A stretch of 64,000 nt of DNA from CALVUJ01 sp045128835 (GCA_045128835.1 JBGVRX010000011.1:42871-106870), one strand, 5' to 3'. Positions 7,154 to 16,607 are shown, numbered from the stretch's first letter. The notes: generated by a model not told the origin, from the sequence alone. Numbers and translations: made by a program.

Positions 7154-8375
7154 GGAAATCACCAAACCTTTTTGATCTTGTAGGATGTCTTAATTTACGA
7201 AGTGCTTTAGCTTCGATTTGTCTAATTCTTTCTCTAGTAACTCCAAATTCTCTACCAACTTCTTCTAGAGTACAAGGACGTCCATCATCTAAACCATATC
7301 TTAAACGAAGAACTCTTTCTTCTCTATCAGTTAAGTCTTTCATAACGTTATATAATTCATCTTTTAATAACTCATTACTTGCATATTCATTAGGTGACAA
7401 TGTTTCTTTATCTTCAACGAAATCACCTACGTGAGAATCATCTTCTTCACCAATTGGTTTTTCTAATGATAATGGTTCAAGAGATAACTTTTGAATTTCT
7501 CTAACTCTATCTCCAGTCATTCCTCCACCCATTTCCTTAGCAATTTCTTCTCCACTAGGATCTCTACCTAATTTTTGAACCAATTGTCTTTGAACGCGAG
7601 TCATTTTATTAATTGTTTCTACCATATGTACAGGAATTCTTATTGTTCTTGCTTGATCTGCAATTGCTCTAGTAATTGCTTGTCTAATCCACCAAGTCGC
7701 ATAAGTAGAAAATTTAAATCCTTTTTCTGGATCAAACTTTTCACTAGCTTTAATTAAACCTAAGTTTCCTTCTTGGATTAAGTCCAAGAACAACATTCCT
7801 CTACCTAAGTATTTCTTTGCAATAGCAACAACTAATCTTAAGTTAGCTTGTACTATTTCATCTTTAGCTCTTTGATCGCCTTGAGCAATTCTATTAGCTA
7901 AATAGATTTCTCTTTCCTTAGACAATAAAGGAACTTTACCAATTTCCTTCAAATACATTTTTACAGGATCATTTACTTTTACGTCTCCACTGATAATAAT
8001 ATTATCATTTTCGATATACTTTAAGGCATCAGCTTCACTTCTAAGTAAATCTTCATCTAAAAATATATCATCTTCATCTTCAACAACTTCATCTAAATTT
8101 TCTAGATTTTTCAAATCCATATCGTCAACATCGATATCTTCTAACTCCCCATTAGAATCATCTTCATTAACAACTTCTATCTTTTTACCTTTAAAATATT
8201 CGACTAAGTTTTCTAAATCAGCGTCACTTAAATCAAGATGTGAAACAGCTTCTTCAATTTCTTCGAAAGTTAAATACTTTCCATTTGCTTTAGCTGTCTT
8301 CTCTAATCTCTTCTTAATGGCATCTAAAGACTCAAACTCTTCTAATTCATCATCGTTTTCTACTATTTTTGCCAC
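7140..8375 (-). CDS. sigA: Primary sigma factor SigA (RpoD)
   Basis: Housekeeping sigma factor, 411 aa. N-terminal region 1.1-like part (residues 1-75), then an Asp/Glu-rich linker (about 75-115), region 1.2 (DPVKMYLKEIGKVPLL), region 2 (NLRLVVAIAKKY, LDLIQEGNLGL, KFSTYATWWIRQAI), region 3 (RIPVHMVETINK) and region 4 (VGREFGVTRERIRQIEAKAL). These are near-invariant in SigA. It follows dnaG by four bases, the classical dnaG-sigA operon. It should recognise the TTGxxx-17-TATAAT promoters seen across the window. Confidence 0.98.
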   Translation of the reverse strand: MAKIVENDDELEEFESLDAIKKRLEKTAKANGKYLTFEEIEEAVSHLDLSDADLENLVEYFKGKKIEVVNEDDSNGELEDIDVDDMDLKNLENLDEVVEDEDDIFLDEDLLRSEADALKYIENDNIIISGDVKVNDPVKMYLKEIGKVPLLSKEREIYLANRIAQGDQRAKDEIVQANLRLVVAIAKKYLGRGMLFLDLIQEGNLGLIKASEKFDPEKGFKFSTYATWWIRQAITRAIADQARTIRIPVHMVETINKMTRVQRQLVQKLGRDPSGEEIAKEMGGGMTGDRVREIQKLSLEPLSLEKPIGEEDDSHVGDFVEDKETLSPNEYASNELLKDELYNVMKDLTDREERVLRLRYGLDDGRPCTLEEVGREFGVTRERIRQIEAKALRKLRHPTRSKRFGDFRDAS

Positions 8376-8379
8376 TAAA

Positions 8380-10161
8380 CTAATCCCCCTTTTCCACTAC
8401 ATACTTGGATTTACATTCATTCAGTTTTATTTTCTTAAGTCCTATCTGCATTACAATTTCAGGTATTTTCTTCGGATCAGAGCAATTTTTCTTTTCCTCG
8501 AGTAATTGATTAATCTCAAGCTCTAATGATCTCTGACTTACCGCATCAAACACTCCTCTATTGAACTTAGATGGGAGCTCGGCATCATAAATTTTTCTTA
8601 ATCCCTCTGCAGACTTAAAATCTTTTTCTTTTATATACTCAATAATTTGCAGAGGATCAACACTATTAAACTTATCATAGTATTCAACAATGTAAGTGGC
8701 CATCTTACGGTTATCTGCATCAAACATAAAACATTCCTTTTGAATGTAATATATAACCGCTTTAGAATCAAATAACATTTGTCTCAAAGCTTCCATTTCC
8801 GCCTTGACATATCTATCTACTGCATTACTCTTATCTTTAAAAAGTCTCTTACTTGTAAAGTTTACCACTTTGCCTTGCAACTTGTCAACACTTTGGTCTA
8901 TTACATCTTTGCTACATTTTATTTCATTACACGCCAACGTTTTAAAATAATCTCTCTCACTAACACTATCAATACTGTTTATAAGCCTAGCTACGTAGTC
9001 GATAAGTTTACATTTATCACTATAATTTTCTAAATTTGTTTTTCTTAAATTATAGTAAAACTTAAATTCATTAACAGAATATGTATTATTTAAGAAACTT
9101 CTAATGCCTGATTCACCTGATGCATTATAAATTTCATCTAAGTCTTTGCCTGATTCACTAACTCCTGTTGTTAAAACATGTAAATTAGAATTTTTTAAGG
9201 CTTCAATTGTTTTGTACATTGATGTTTGTCCTGCGTTATCTCCATCAAAAGAGAAAATCATTTGAGCATTCATCTTTTCTATCGCTTTGACATGTTCTTT
9301 ACTTAGTGCAACCCCCATCGTAGCAATAGCGTTTCTAACACCAGCTTTATAAAGAGCAATAACATCCATAAACCCTTCTACTACATAAACTTTATTTTCT
9401 CTTAGAATATCACTTTTTGCTTCAAAGAAGTTGTATAAACAAGCACTCTTATTAAATAAAGCATTCTCATTACTGTTAACGTATTTACTTACATCACTAT
9501 TGTCAATCTTACGTCCACTAAAGCCTACAACTTCACCTTTCATATTAGTTAAAGTAAAGATTACTCTACCTTTAAATCTATCTATGAAAGTTCCGCTTGT
9601 CTCTATACCAATACCAGCCTCAACAATTTCTTGTGTTGTATAGCCTTTTTTAGTTAAATAACGCAAAATCTTACTAGAATCACTATCAGCATATCCTAAC
9701 TTGAAATTTTCTATAATCTCCTTAGTTATGCCTCTTTTTTCAAAATATTTTATTCCATCGTTAGATGAATTAAGCAAATTATATGTATAAAATTCACTTG
9801 CTTCTTTAGCTAAAGACAATAATTTTTCTTGCTTAGGATTAACATTTTTTTGAGGAAGAGCAACATCATACCCACTCAAATCATAACCAATAAAATCTGC
9901 AACTATTTTAACAGCCTCTATAAAAGATACTTTTTCAAATTCTTCTACAAAAGTAAAAACATTTCCTCCAGCACCACAAGCAAAACATTTATATATTTGC
10001 TTATCTTCTGATATTTGCATACTTGGATTTGTGTCGTTATGAAAAGGACAAACAGAAACATGATTTCTTCCCTTTTTACTTACGGGAATATATTTAGATA
10101 TTACATCAACTATATTAGCTTTATTTTTTATATCCTCAATAATTTGCTCATCTATTTTCAT
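8380..10161 (-). CDS. dnaG: DNA primase
   Basis: Makes RNA primers at the replication fork. 593 aa with a CHC2 zinc-binding domain at the N-terminus (CPFHNDTNPSM, then CFACGAGG), the TOPRIM catalytic core (VVEGFMDVIALYKAG with the catalytic Glu, and FSFDGDNAGQ) and a C-terminal helicase-binding region. The start at 10161 follows GGGGAGGTGAAGTT. It lies 29 bases downstream of glyS and directly upstream of sigA. Confidence 0.98.
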   Translation of the reverse strand: MKIDEQIIEDIKNKANIVDVISKYIPVSKKGRNHVSVCPFHNDTNPSMQISEDKQIYKCFACGAGGNVFTFVEEFEKVSFIEAVKIVADFIGYDLSGYDVALPQKNVNPKQEKLLSLAKEASEFYTYNLLNSSNDGIKYFEKRGITKEIIENFKLGYADSDSSKILRYLTKKGYTTQEIVEAGIGIETSGTFIDRFKGRVIFTLTNMKGEVVGFSGRKIDNSDVSKYVNSNENALFNKSACLYNFFEAKSDILRENKVYVVEGFMDVIALYKAGVRNAIATMGVALSKEHVKAIEKMNAQMIFSFDGDNAGQTSMYKTIEALKNSNLHVLTTGVSESGKDLDEIYNASGESGIRSFLNNTYSVNEFKFYYNLRKTNLENYSDKCKLIDYVARLINSIDSVSERDYFKTLACNEIKCSKDVIDQSVDKLQGKVVNFTSKRLFKDKSNAVDRYVKAEMEALRQMLFDSKAVIYYIQKECFMFDADNRKMATYIVEYYDKFNSVDPLQIIEYIKEKDFKSAEGLRKIYDAELPSKFNRGVFDAVSQRSLELEINQLLEEKKNCSDPKKIPEIVMQIGLKKIKLNECKSKYVVEKGD

Positions 10162-10190
10162 AACTTCACCTCCCCAAATTTATTTTTTTC

Positions 10191-11564
10191 TTATAAAGTT
10201 ACTTTTTCTTCAATATACTTTTCTAAATCTGCAATCTTAATTCTAACTTGTTCCATAGTATCTCTATCTCTAACAGTTACGCTATCATCATTTGCAGTAT
10301 CAAAATCAATTGTAATACACATAGGAGTACCAATTGCATCTTGTCTACGGTATCTCTTACCAATACTTCCTGCTTCATCATATTCAATCATGAATTTCTT
10401 GCTTAAGTTTGTGTAAACTTCAATAGCTTTTTCATTTAATTGCTTACTTAATGGCATAATGCATGCTTTATATGGAGCAATTGCAGGATGTAATCTCATA
10501 ACGATACGAGTATCATCTTCTTTTACAACTTCTTCATCATACGCTTCACATAATGTAACTAAAGTTAATCTTTCTACTCCTAAACTAGGTTCAACACAGT
10601 TAGGAATATAGCGACTATTGTCAGTTGGATCAATATATTCAAAGTTAGCACCACTGTGATTAGCGTGTTGACTTAAGTCGTAATCTGTACGGTCAGCGAT
10701 ACCCCATAATTCACCCCAGCCAAATGGGAACTTATATTCAATGTCACTTGTTCCTTTAGAATAGAAACACAACTCTTCTTTAGCGTGTTCTCTCAATCTC
10801 AAATTTTCTTCTTTAATACCTAAACTTCTAACAAAGTTCATACAGTATTCTTTCCAATATTCATACCATTTTAAATCTTCACCCGGCTTACAGAAGAATT
10901 CTAATTCCATTTGTTCAAATTCTCTAGTTCTAAAGATAAAGTTACCTGGTGTAATCTCATTTCTAAATGATTTACCAATTTGTCCTATACCAAAAGGAAT
11001 TTTCTTTCTTGTTGTTCTTTGTACATTTTTAAAGTTAACGAAAATACCTTGAGCAGTTTCTGGTCTTAAATAAATAGTACTTTTGCTGTCCTCTAAAACA
11101 CCTTGGAATGTTTTAAACATCATATTGAACTTACGAATACTACTGAAGTTGTGGCTTCCACATTCAGGACATGCAATATTGTGTTCTTTAATAAATGCTT
11201 CTAATTCTTCATCACTAAGAGCACCACCGTTAACACTTGGATCAAATTCTTCAACTAGTTTATCTGCACGATGTCTAGTTTTACATTGTTTACAATCCAT
11301 TAAAGGATCTGCGAATGTAGCTAAGTGACCACTAGCAACCCAAACTTCTGGATTCATTAATATTGCAGCATCTAATCCTACGTTATATGGATTTTCTTGG
11401 ATAAATTTCTTCCACCATAATTTCTTTAAGTTGTTTTTAAGTTCAACTCCTAAAGGTCCGTAATCCCACGCATTAGCTAAACCGTTATAGATTTCACTAC
11501 CTTGGTATACAAAACCACTTGTCTTAACATGACTAACTATTTTTTCAAAACTAAATTCACTCAT
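10191..11564 (-). CDS. glyS: Glycyl-tRNA synthetase (single-chain, alpha-2 type)
   Basis: Class II enzyme charging tRNA-Gly, 457 aa. Features: the N-terminal FEKIVSHVKTSGFVYQGSEI opening, a zinc-binding insertion (CKQCKTRHRAD, then CPECGSHNF), motif 2 (FRNEITPGNFIFRTREFEQM) and motif 3 (GVERL), then the anticodon-binding domain. This is the homodimeric archaeal/eukaryal-like form, not the alpha/beta GlyQ-GlyS form of B. subtilis, although it sits in the same place between recO and dnaG. No T-box leader precedes it; only one base separates it from recO. Confidence 0.96.
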   Translation of the reverse strand: MSEFSFEKIVSHVKTSGFVYQGSEIYNGLANAWDYGPLGVELKNNLKKLWWKKFIQENPYNVGLDAAILMNPEVWVASGHLATFADPLMDCKQCKTRHRADKLVEEFDPSVNGGALSDEELEAFIKEHNIACPECGSHNFSSIRKFNMMFKTFQGVLEDSKSTIYLRPETAQGIFVNFKNVQRTTRKKIPFGIGQIGKSFRNEITPGNFIFRTREFEQMELEFFCKPGEDLKWYEYWKEYCMNFVRSLGIKEENLRLREHAKEELCFYSKGTSDIEYKFPFGWGELWGIADRTDYDLSQHANHSGANFEYIDPTDNSRYIPNCVEPSLGVERLTLVTLCEAYDEEVVKEDDTRIVMRLHPAIAPYKACIMPLSKQLNEKAIEVYTNLSKKFMIEYDEAGSIGKRYRRQDAIGTPMCITIDFDTANDDSVTVRDRDTMEQVRIKIADLEKYIEEKVTL

Positions 11565-11565
11565 T

Positions 11566-12294
11566 TTATATTTCCTCCCTTTTTAGCACTCTTAATAAGA
11601 ATGACTTACTCTTAAAATAAATTCCAATCTTAGTTTCTATCATACTAATAACTTCTTTAATATACTTGTAAGCGTATATACAGTCAATATCTATCTTATC
11701 AATATTCTTATAATCAACCTTACTAAGTATTCTCATATTCTTTAAATAAGCAATATCATCATTTACTGTATTACAGCAATTCTTACAAAGAAAACCTCCA
11801 CTTTCAAAACTGAACTTAACTATTTTTTCTTTGCTAGAACAGCAAACACATTCATCAGAATTAAGTTTACATCCTTGCTTATCCAAGAAATAATTCAAAA
11901 ATGCAATCAAGACATATTCACTTTTATATTTACTTTTCATTGCATCTAAACAATCTACAAAACAGACAAAACTATCTTTCTTATCATCTATTAGTTCAAT
12001 TCCTTCGCTAACAAAATTCACAACACTTATATATTCTAAATTGTCACTTATGAATGATGGATAATTTATAAGTTTCCCCTCACTCAAAGTCAAGTAGCCG
12101 CTTTTTGAACTCCTATTGACCTCAAACTCGCTGTAAGCAAAATTCATGACCGAACTTGCATTTTTAGAGTTAATTTTTTTAACTCCTCTTGCCCTTAAGC
12201 AAACAAGGCCATCTTCACATAAAACATTAACTAGACAATCGTTATCTTTATAGTCAATTGAATTAAGGACATAACCTGTATATCTTTCTTTCAT
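11566..12294 (-). CDS. recO: DNA repair protein RecO
   Basis: Helps RecF/RecR load RecA on gapped DNA and anneals single strands. 242 aa with an N-terminal OB fold (GYVLNSIDYKDND opening) and a helical C-terminal half holding a four-cysteine zinc site (CVCC and CKNCC). It lies one base after era, the standard era-recO order; yqzL, which separates them in B. subtilis, is absent. The ribosome binding site is weak, so translation is probably coupled to era. Confidence 0.92.
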   Translation of the reverse strand: MKERYTGYVLNSIDYKDNDCLVNVLCEDGLVCLRARGVKKINSKNASSVMNFAYSEFEVNRSSKSGYLTLSEGKLINYPSFISDNLEYISVVNFVSEGIELIDDKKDSFVCFVDCLDAMKSKYKSEYVLIAFLNYFLDKQGCKLNSDECVCCSSKEKIVKFSFESGGFLCKNCCNTVNDDIAYLKNMRILSKVDYKNIDKIDIDCIYAYKYIKEVISMIETKIGIYFKSKSFLLRVLKREEI

Positions 12295-12295
12295 A

Positions 12296-13192
12296 CTACT
12301 CAGTGTCCTTGTAGCCGTATTCTTTTAGAAGATACATTGAATCACGCCAATCTTTTTCAACTTTAACAAATAGTTCTAACATAACTCTTATTCCTAAAAG
12401 TTCTTCGATATCTTTTCTAGCATCAATACCTATTTGTTTAAGCATCTTGCCGCCTTTTCCTATAATTATTCCTTTTTTAGATTCCCTATCAACAATTATT
12501 GTCCCATGAATATGGAATAAGTTATCTCTTTTTCTCTTCATTGACTCTATTACTACCGCCACACTATGAGGCACCTCTTCATCTGTCAAATACAAGATTT
12601 TCTCTCTTATTAATTCACTAACAATAAATCTTTCTGGATAAGAACTTATGCTATCTTTAGAATAGTACATTGGGCCAAAAGGTAATATTTCTTTAACAAC
12701 TTTCATCAAGTTTTCTAAGTTTTCACTATTCAATGCACTTATCGGAACAATTGCTTTAAATTCATATTGTTTATTCCAAAAGTCAACTACTTCAATAAGT
12801 TTATTCTTACTAATCAAATCAATTTTATTTAAAACAAGAATTACTGGATGATCAAAACCTTTTATTTCTTCTAAAACGAATTTGTCTCCATCCAAGAAAT
12901 CTTTACTAGCGTCAACAATAAGAATAGTCCCCTCAACATCTTTAGATGAAGAATAAGCCATTTTATTTAACTCTACGCCTAACTTATTGTTAGGTTTATG
13001 AATTCCAGGAGTATCAATGAAAACAACTTGGCAATCATCATCACTATATATTCCTTGAATCTTATTTCTAGTAGTTTGAGCTTTAGGGCTAACAATCGCT
13101 ACTTTATGTTTTACTAAACTGTTAAGTAATGTCGACTTTCCAGCATTAGGTCTACCAATTATTGAAATAAAACCAGATTTAAAATTATCCAT
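12296..13192 (-). CDS. era: Ribosome assembly GTPase Era
   Basis: Essential GTPase that binds the 3' end of 16S rRNA during 30S maturation. 298 aa: GRPNAGKS (G1), DTPG (G3), LNKIDL (G4), SAL (G5), and a C-terminal KH domain with IIIGKGGKMLKQIG. The start overlaps the end of cdd by eight bases, behind GGGGGATGACTTGA. Confidence 0.97.
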   Translation of the reverse strand: MDNFKSGFISIIGRPNAGKSTLLNSLVKHKVAIVSPKAQTTRNKIQGIYSDDDCQVVFIDTPGIHKPNNKLGVELNKMAYSSSKDVEGTILIVDASKDFLDGDKFVLEEIKGFDHPVILVLNKIDLISKNKLIEVVDFWNKQYEFKAIVPISALNSENLENLMKVVKEILPFGPMYYSKDSISSYPERFIVSELIREKILYLTDEEVPHSVAVVIESMKRKRDNLFHIHGTIIVDRESKKGIIIGKGGKMLKQIGIDARKDIEELLGIRVMLELFVKVEKDWRDSMYLLKEYGYKDTE

Positions 13193-13592
13193 TCAAGTCA
13201 TCCCCCTTAAATGCATAAGGAAGTAATTTTTTCACCTTAACTTCTCTAATTTCTTCTTTTTTATTAATTAAGAACACTGAAACAGTTTCATTTAAAAGTT
13301 CTGCCATTACTTGTCTACATGCCCCACAAGGATAAATAAAGTCAACTGTATCACTACTAATAGCAAATCCAACAATATCTTTCTTTGTGTATCCTTGAGA
13401 ATAAACACTAAACAAGCAAGATCTTTCAGCGCAGTTACTCAAACCATAACTAGCATTTTCAATGTTTGTTCCTTTAATAACAGTTCCATTTTTCAAAAGT
13501 GCCGCAGCCCCTACTCTAAAATTAGAATATGGTGAATATGAATTTACTTTCGCAAGCACCGCTTCTCTTATCAATAAATCTTGATTCTTCAT
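13185..13592 (-). CDS. cdd: Cytidine deaminase
   Basis: Zinc enzyme that deaminates cytidine and deoxycytidine for pyrimidine salvage. 135 aa from ATG 13592. I prefer this ATG to the one two codons upstream because GTAGGG is then six bases away instead of touching the start. Zinc and catalytic motifs: NCAERSCLF (Cys and Glu) and PCGACRQ (two Cys); substrate-binding YSPYSNFRVGAA is present near the N-terminus. The order ybeY-cdd-era matches B. subtilis except that dgkA is missing. Confidence 0.95.
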   Translation of the reverse strand: MKNQDLLIREAVLAKVNSYSPYSNFRVGAAALLKNGTVIKGTNIENASYGLSNCAERSCLFSVYSQGYTKKDIVGFAISSDTVDFIYPCGACRQVMAELLNETVSVFLINKKEEIREVKVKKLLPYAFKGDDLNG

Positions 13593-13600
13593 TTTCATCC

Positions 13601-14080
13601 CTACCTATCTATTTTCATATCTGCCAAAATTTTCTTTTGCAAGCCAAACATTTCTTCTTCATCACTTTTATTCATATGGTCATAACCTAACAAATGCAAT
13701 ACACCATGAGTGAACAAAAAACACATTTCTCTATTTAATGTATGCCCATACTCTTCTGCTTGAGATTGAGCCTTATCATAACTAATAATAATATCTCCGA
13801 TTTCTCTAATTGAAGACAATTTCTTCATAGCCATTAAAAGTTCTTCATTTTCATCATCTTCGATAGCAAATGACAACACATCTGTAGGAACATCCTTATT
13901 GCGATAATTTTTATTAAGTTCTTGAATGTAATTGTTATCGCATAAAGTGACACTCATACCTATTTTCCCTTTAATATTTAGTTCTTTTTTTACTCTTTTT
14001 AAAATCTTTTTAAAAGTCTTTTCATAGTCTTTTAAAACCGCATTATTCATCAAGTCTATAAACTCAATATTGTTTCCCAT
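13601..14080 (-). CDS. ybeY: rRNA maturation endoribonuclease YbeY
   Basis: Metal-dependent RNase for 16S 3'-end processing and ribosome quality control. 159 aa; zinc motif HGVLHLLGYDH (HxxxHxxxxxH) near the C-terminus. The start is ATG 14080 after GGTGAT; an in-frame ATG at 14092 falls before that site. It has its own promoter upstream, so this is the head of the ybeY-cdd-era-recO-glyS-dnaG-sigA-trmK row. In B. subtilis phoH and pgpH precede it; they are not here. Confidence 0.94.
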   Translation of the reverse strand: MGNNIEFIDLMNNAVLKDYEKTFKKILKRVKKELNIKGKIGMSVTLCDNNYIQELNKNYRNKDVPTDVLSFAIEDDENEELLMAMKKLSSIREIGDIIISYDKAQSQAEEYGHTLNREMCFLFTHGVLHLLGYDHMNKSDEEEMFGLQKKILADMKIDR

Positions 14081-14097
14081 ATAAATCACCATTAAAC

Positions 14098-14125
14098 ATT
14101 ATACCACAATTATTTTTTAAGTAAA
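14098..14125 (-). promoter_or_regulatory. Promoter of the ybeY-trmK row
   Basis: Minus strand: TTTACT (14120-14125), 16-base spacer, TATAAT (14098-14103), 17 bases before the ybeY start. Confidence 0.6.
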
Positions 14126-14130
14126 TGATT

Positions 14131-14490
14131 TTATACTTTAGTATAAAACAAACAAATGCCACTCCACTTTTTAGCAAAATCTTCTACTTTTTTCTTCCTC
14201 AAACTCAAGAACAAAGGATCGTAATAATATACTTTACCTTTCCTTATTGCTTTAATAACAATATAATGCATACTTCCTTTCTTGCAATTAATTAAAGTTA
14301 AACAGCAACTCTTAACATCTAAAACATACTTCACCTTCAAACAATCACAATAATATCCATTGTCAAAAAGAATCTCTTTAATCGCAAATAAACTAATATA
14401 CCTCTCACGTACAATTTTCTTTTTCAATATGTACCTAAGACAAAAAAAGCCACAACTCCCTGGGCTGAAAATAAACCTCAAATTAAACAT
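14131..14490 (-). CDS. Stand-alone C39-like cysteine peptidase domain protein
   Basis: 119 aa from ATG 14490, which has AAGGGGAGATGCA before it; the longer reading frame has no ribosome binding site. The fold is that of peptidase C39 (the leader peptidase of bacteriocin ABC exporters): the catalytic Cys in SPGSCGFFCLRYIL, the His in MHYIVIKAI and the Asp in VYYYDPLF, in that order. There is no ABC or membrane domain and no signal peptide, so it is either a small cytoplasmic peptidase or a binding-only relative. It sits between yqfD (with nptA opposite) and ybeY, where phoH and pgpH would be in Bacillus. Target unknown. Confidence 0.7.
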   Translation of the reverse strand: MFNLRFIFSPGSCGFFCLRYILKKKIVRERYISLFAIKEILFDNGYYCDCLKVKYVLDVKSCCLTLINCKKGSMHYIVIKAIRKGKVYYYDPLFLSLRKKKVEDFAKKWSGICLFYTKV

Positions 14491-14565
14491 TGCATCTCCC
14501 CTTAATTTAATAACAAGAGATTTCATATTTTATCTTAATTTATAATATATTTTACTGGTGATATT

Positions 14566-15483
14566 ATGTCATTATCTCTTCTAATCGGAGGAATAACTCT
14601 TTTTATATATTCAATAAACACATTAAGTCAAAGTTTGTCGTGTCTTTCTTTAGAAACAATAAAAAAGAAAATATTAAAATTTACCTCTTCTACAAGAAAA
14701 AGCATGCTTGCAGGATTCCTATCAACTATTATAATCCAATCAAGTTCCGCAGTTATTTTACTTACAATAAGTCTAATAAACGCCAAAATATTAACATTTA
14801 ACAATAGTATAGGAATCCTCTTAGGAAGCAATATAGCTACAACGATAACATCATTTATAATCGGCTTAAATATCGAAAAAATTTCATCATACATAATGCT
14901 TCTCGGATTCATTTTAATGATTAGCAAAAACAAATTTAACAAAATCGGTGCTATAGCATTCAATATAGGATTACTTTTTTTTAGTTTATTTTTAATGTCT
15001 ACCTCAATAGAATCATTAAAAGATTCTCAAACTTTATACAACTATATTCAATACGTATCTTCCTCATTTATTTTAAGTTTAATTGTTGGAACATTAATAA
15101 CTATAATCCTTCAATCTTCTGGTGTCTTTATCGCTATTTTACAAGTTCTTTCTCTTTCAGGTTTTATTACGATATATCAAGCAATTCCATTTATATTCGG
15201 CGCGAACATTGGGACTACTTTCGACTCTTTTTATGGCATATTAAACTCCGAAAAAGACTCAAAAAAACTAGCCCATTTCAACCTCTTCTTTAACATTGGA
15301 TCTGTCTTGTTATTTTCTCTATTAATAGCCCCATTTTCTAGTTTGATTGAAATTATAACTAGTTTATTTCAGACAAATCCAGCACTTAATATAGCCATAA
15401 TAAATATTCTTTTCAATTCTCTAGGAGTAATACTAATTTTACCTTTTATACCTAAAATAAAAAGATATTACGCTAAATGGTAA
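14566..15483 (+). CDS. Na+/Pi cotransporter (PNaS/NptA) family protein
   Basis: A polytopic membrane protein, 305 aa, with an internal duplication: IIIQSSSAVILLT in the first half and IILQSSGVFIAIL in the second, each followed by a G(S/A)NI(A/G)TT motif (LLGSNIATT, FGANIGTT). The QSSS/GANIGTT pair is diagnostic for the sodium-dependent phosphate cotransporter family. It lacks the cytoplasmic PhoU-like tail that many bacterial members have. The start follows GGTGATATT. Its end overlaps yqfD by 11 bases on the other strand. A relative (yqeW) lies near yqfC-yqfD in B. subtilis too. Confidence 0.88.
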   Translation: MSLSLLIGGITLFIYSINTLSQSLSCLSLETIKKKILKFTSSTRKSMLAGFLSTIIIQSSSAVILLTISLINAKILTFNNSIGILLGSNIATTITSFIIGLNIEKISSYIMLLGFILMISKNKFNKIGAIAFNIGLLFFSLFLMSTSIESLKDSQTLYNYIQYVSSSFILSLIVGTLITIILQSSGVFIAILQVLSLSGFITIYQAIPFIFGANIGTTFDSFYGILNSEKDSKKLAHFNLFFNIGSVLLFSLLIAPFSSLIEIITSLFQTNPALNIAIINILFNSLGVILILPFIPKIKRYYAKW

Positions 15484-16399
15484 TATCTTCTAAAAGCATA
15501 TAATAAACCTTCATTTTTCCTTCTTTACCATCAATAGAATAATTTAAAACCCTCTCGATTTCTATTCTTTCACCTTTTGATATATATTCACTAATTTTCA
15601 GTTTTGCTTTATCTAACATTTTCGAAAAAACAATCGCAGTGTCTTCTTCATCATGGTTTAAAGAAACTTCTATCATATAAAAGGTATTCGCATACACGCT
15701 TCCTAATGTTCCTACATTTATAAAATCTCCTCCACTAGTTTCTACAACATCACTAACTAACAAGTCACCTTTTCTTACATAATCATTCTCCTTAACTTGT
15801 TTAACTCCACTTTGAATTTCAAAATATTTGATAAGCCCATCTTTAGTCGCGTACAATTTTTTCTTTTTTTGAGGAAGCGTTATTTTTTCTCTTCTTTTTT
15901 GATATCTAACACTTATTAAACCACCTCTTCTCCTTACCTCCAAAAACTCAATTTCTTTGGAAAGATTCAAAGATATGATATTCTCTATTTCTTTAAGCTT
16001 GTTGCTGCTAGGATAATAATTGCTTATAATCAAATTATTCTTATATAATTCTTCTTTTATTCTCTCTTCAATTACTTGATAGTCCCCATAAATTTCTATT
16101 TTCCACATTCTTTTAGAAACATCGTATAAAGAAAATAAAGAAATCAAAATACACAAAAAAGTTGTTTTTTTCAAACCTGATTCAAAACAATTGATGAATC
16201 CTTTTTTTCTTATTATTCTACTTTCTTTAAAATTATCCTTAATTAATTTTCTGTTTTTTCTTTGAGTTTCAAAGCTATATGTATACTTTTTAATCTCTTT
16301 AAAATTATAGATTTTTATATTATAAAAGTTTAGTTTGTTAAGCAGTGATTCTTTATCATAAAAAACAATTTGCCATATATCTATATTTTTATTAAGCAT
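15473..16399 (-). CDS. yqfD: Sporulation protein YqfD
   Basis: Membrane protein of the sporulation programme, 308 aa. It has an N-terminal cytoplasmic region, a membrane segment at about residues 78-95 (TFLCILISLFSLYDVS) and an extracytoplasmic part with a repeat of short beta units, including VRRRGGLISVRYQKRREKI. In Bacillus it is made in the mother cell and needed for the later stages; its biochemical role is not settled. The start overlaps the end of yqfC by eight bases, preceded by GGTGAAAGATA. Confidence 0.85.
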   Translation of the reverse strand: MLNKNIDIWQIVFYDKESLLNKLNFYNIKIYNFKEIKKYTYSFETQRKNRKLIKDNFKESRIIRKKGFINCFESGLKKTTFLCILISLFSLYDVSKRMWKIEIYGDYQVIEERIKEELYKNNLIISNYYPSSNKLKEIENIISLNLSKEIEFLEVRRRGGLISVRYQKRREKITLPQKKKKLYATKDGLIKYFEIQSGVKQVKENDYVRKGDLLVSDVVETSGGDFINVGTLGSVYANTFYMIEVSLNHDEEDTAIVFSKMLDKAKLKISEYISKGERIEIERVLNYSIDGKEGKMKVYYMLLEDITI

Positions 16400-16607
16400 T
16401 ATCTTTCACCATTTTATATTTAAAATTGACATTTTTTATAACACCTTTAATTCCTGCTTCTTTATCTTCCAAATATGGCATCACAAGCGAATCACCACTT
16501 ATAGTTAAATCATATCTTTTAAACGAAAAACTTATCTCTTTATCACTTAGCAATAATATTTTTTTGAAGTTCCCTACGACTAGCATTTTATCATCAAAAT
16601 AAAACAT
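16392..16607 (-). CDS. yqfC: Sporulation protein YqfC (YabP/YqfC family)
   Basis: A 71-residue small protein of the YabP/YqfC family: short beta strands with LLLSDKEISFSFKRYDLTIS and a central G-D-S-L turn. It always precedes yqfD in spore formers, and here the two overlap. The start at 16607 follows GGTGATTCT. A sigma-E-like promoter lies just upstream, in keeping with mother-cell expression in B. subtilis. Confidence 0.85.
   Translation of the reverse strand: MFYFDDKMLVVGNFKKILLLSDKEISFSFKRYDLTISGDSLVMPYLEDKEAGIKGVIKNVNFKYKMVKDNA

Noticed and set aside
10165..10190. A T-box or other leader before glyS, dnaG or gltX.
   Set aside because: Gaps before glyS (1 base) and dnaG (29 bases) are too short, and the gltX upstream region has no AGGATGGTACCGC-type sequence.
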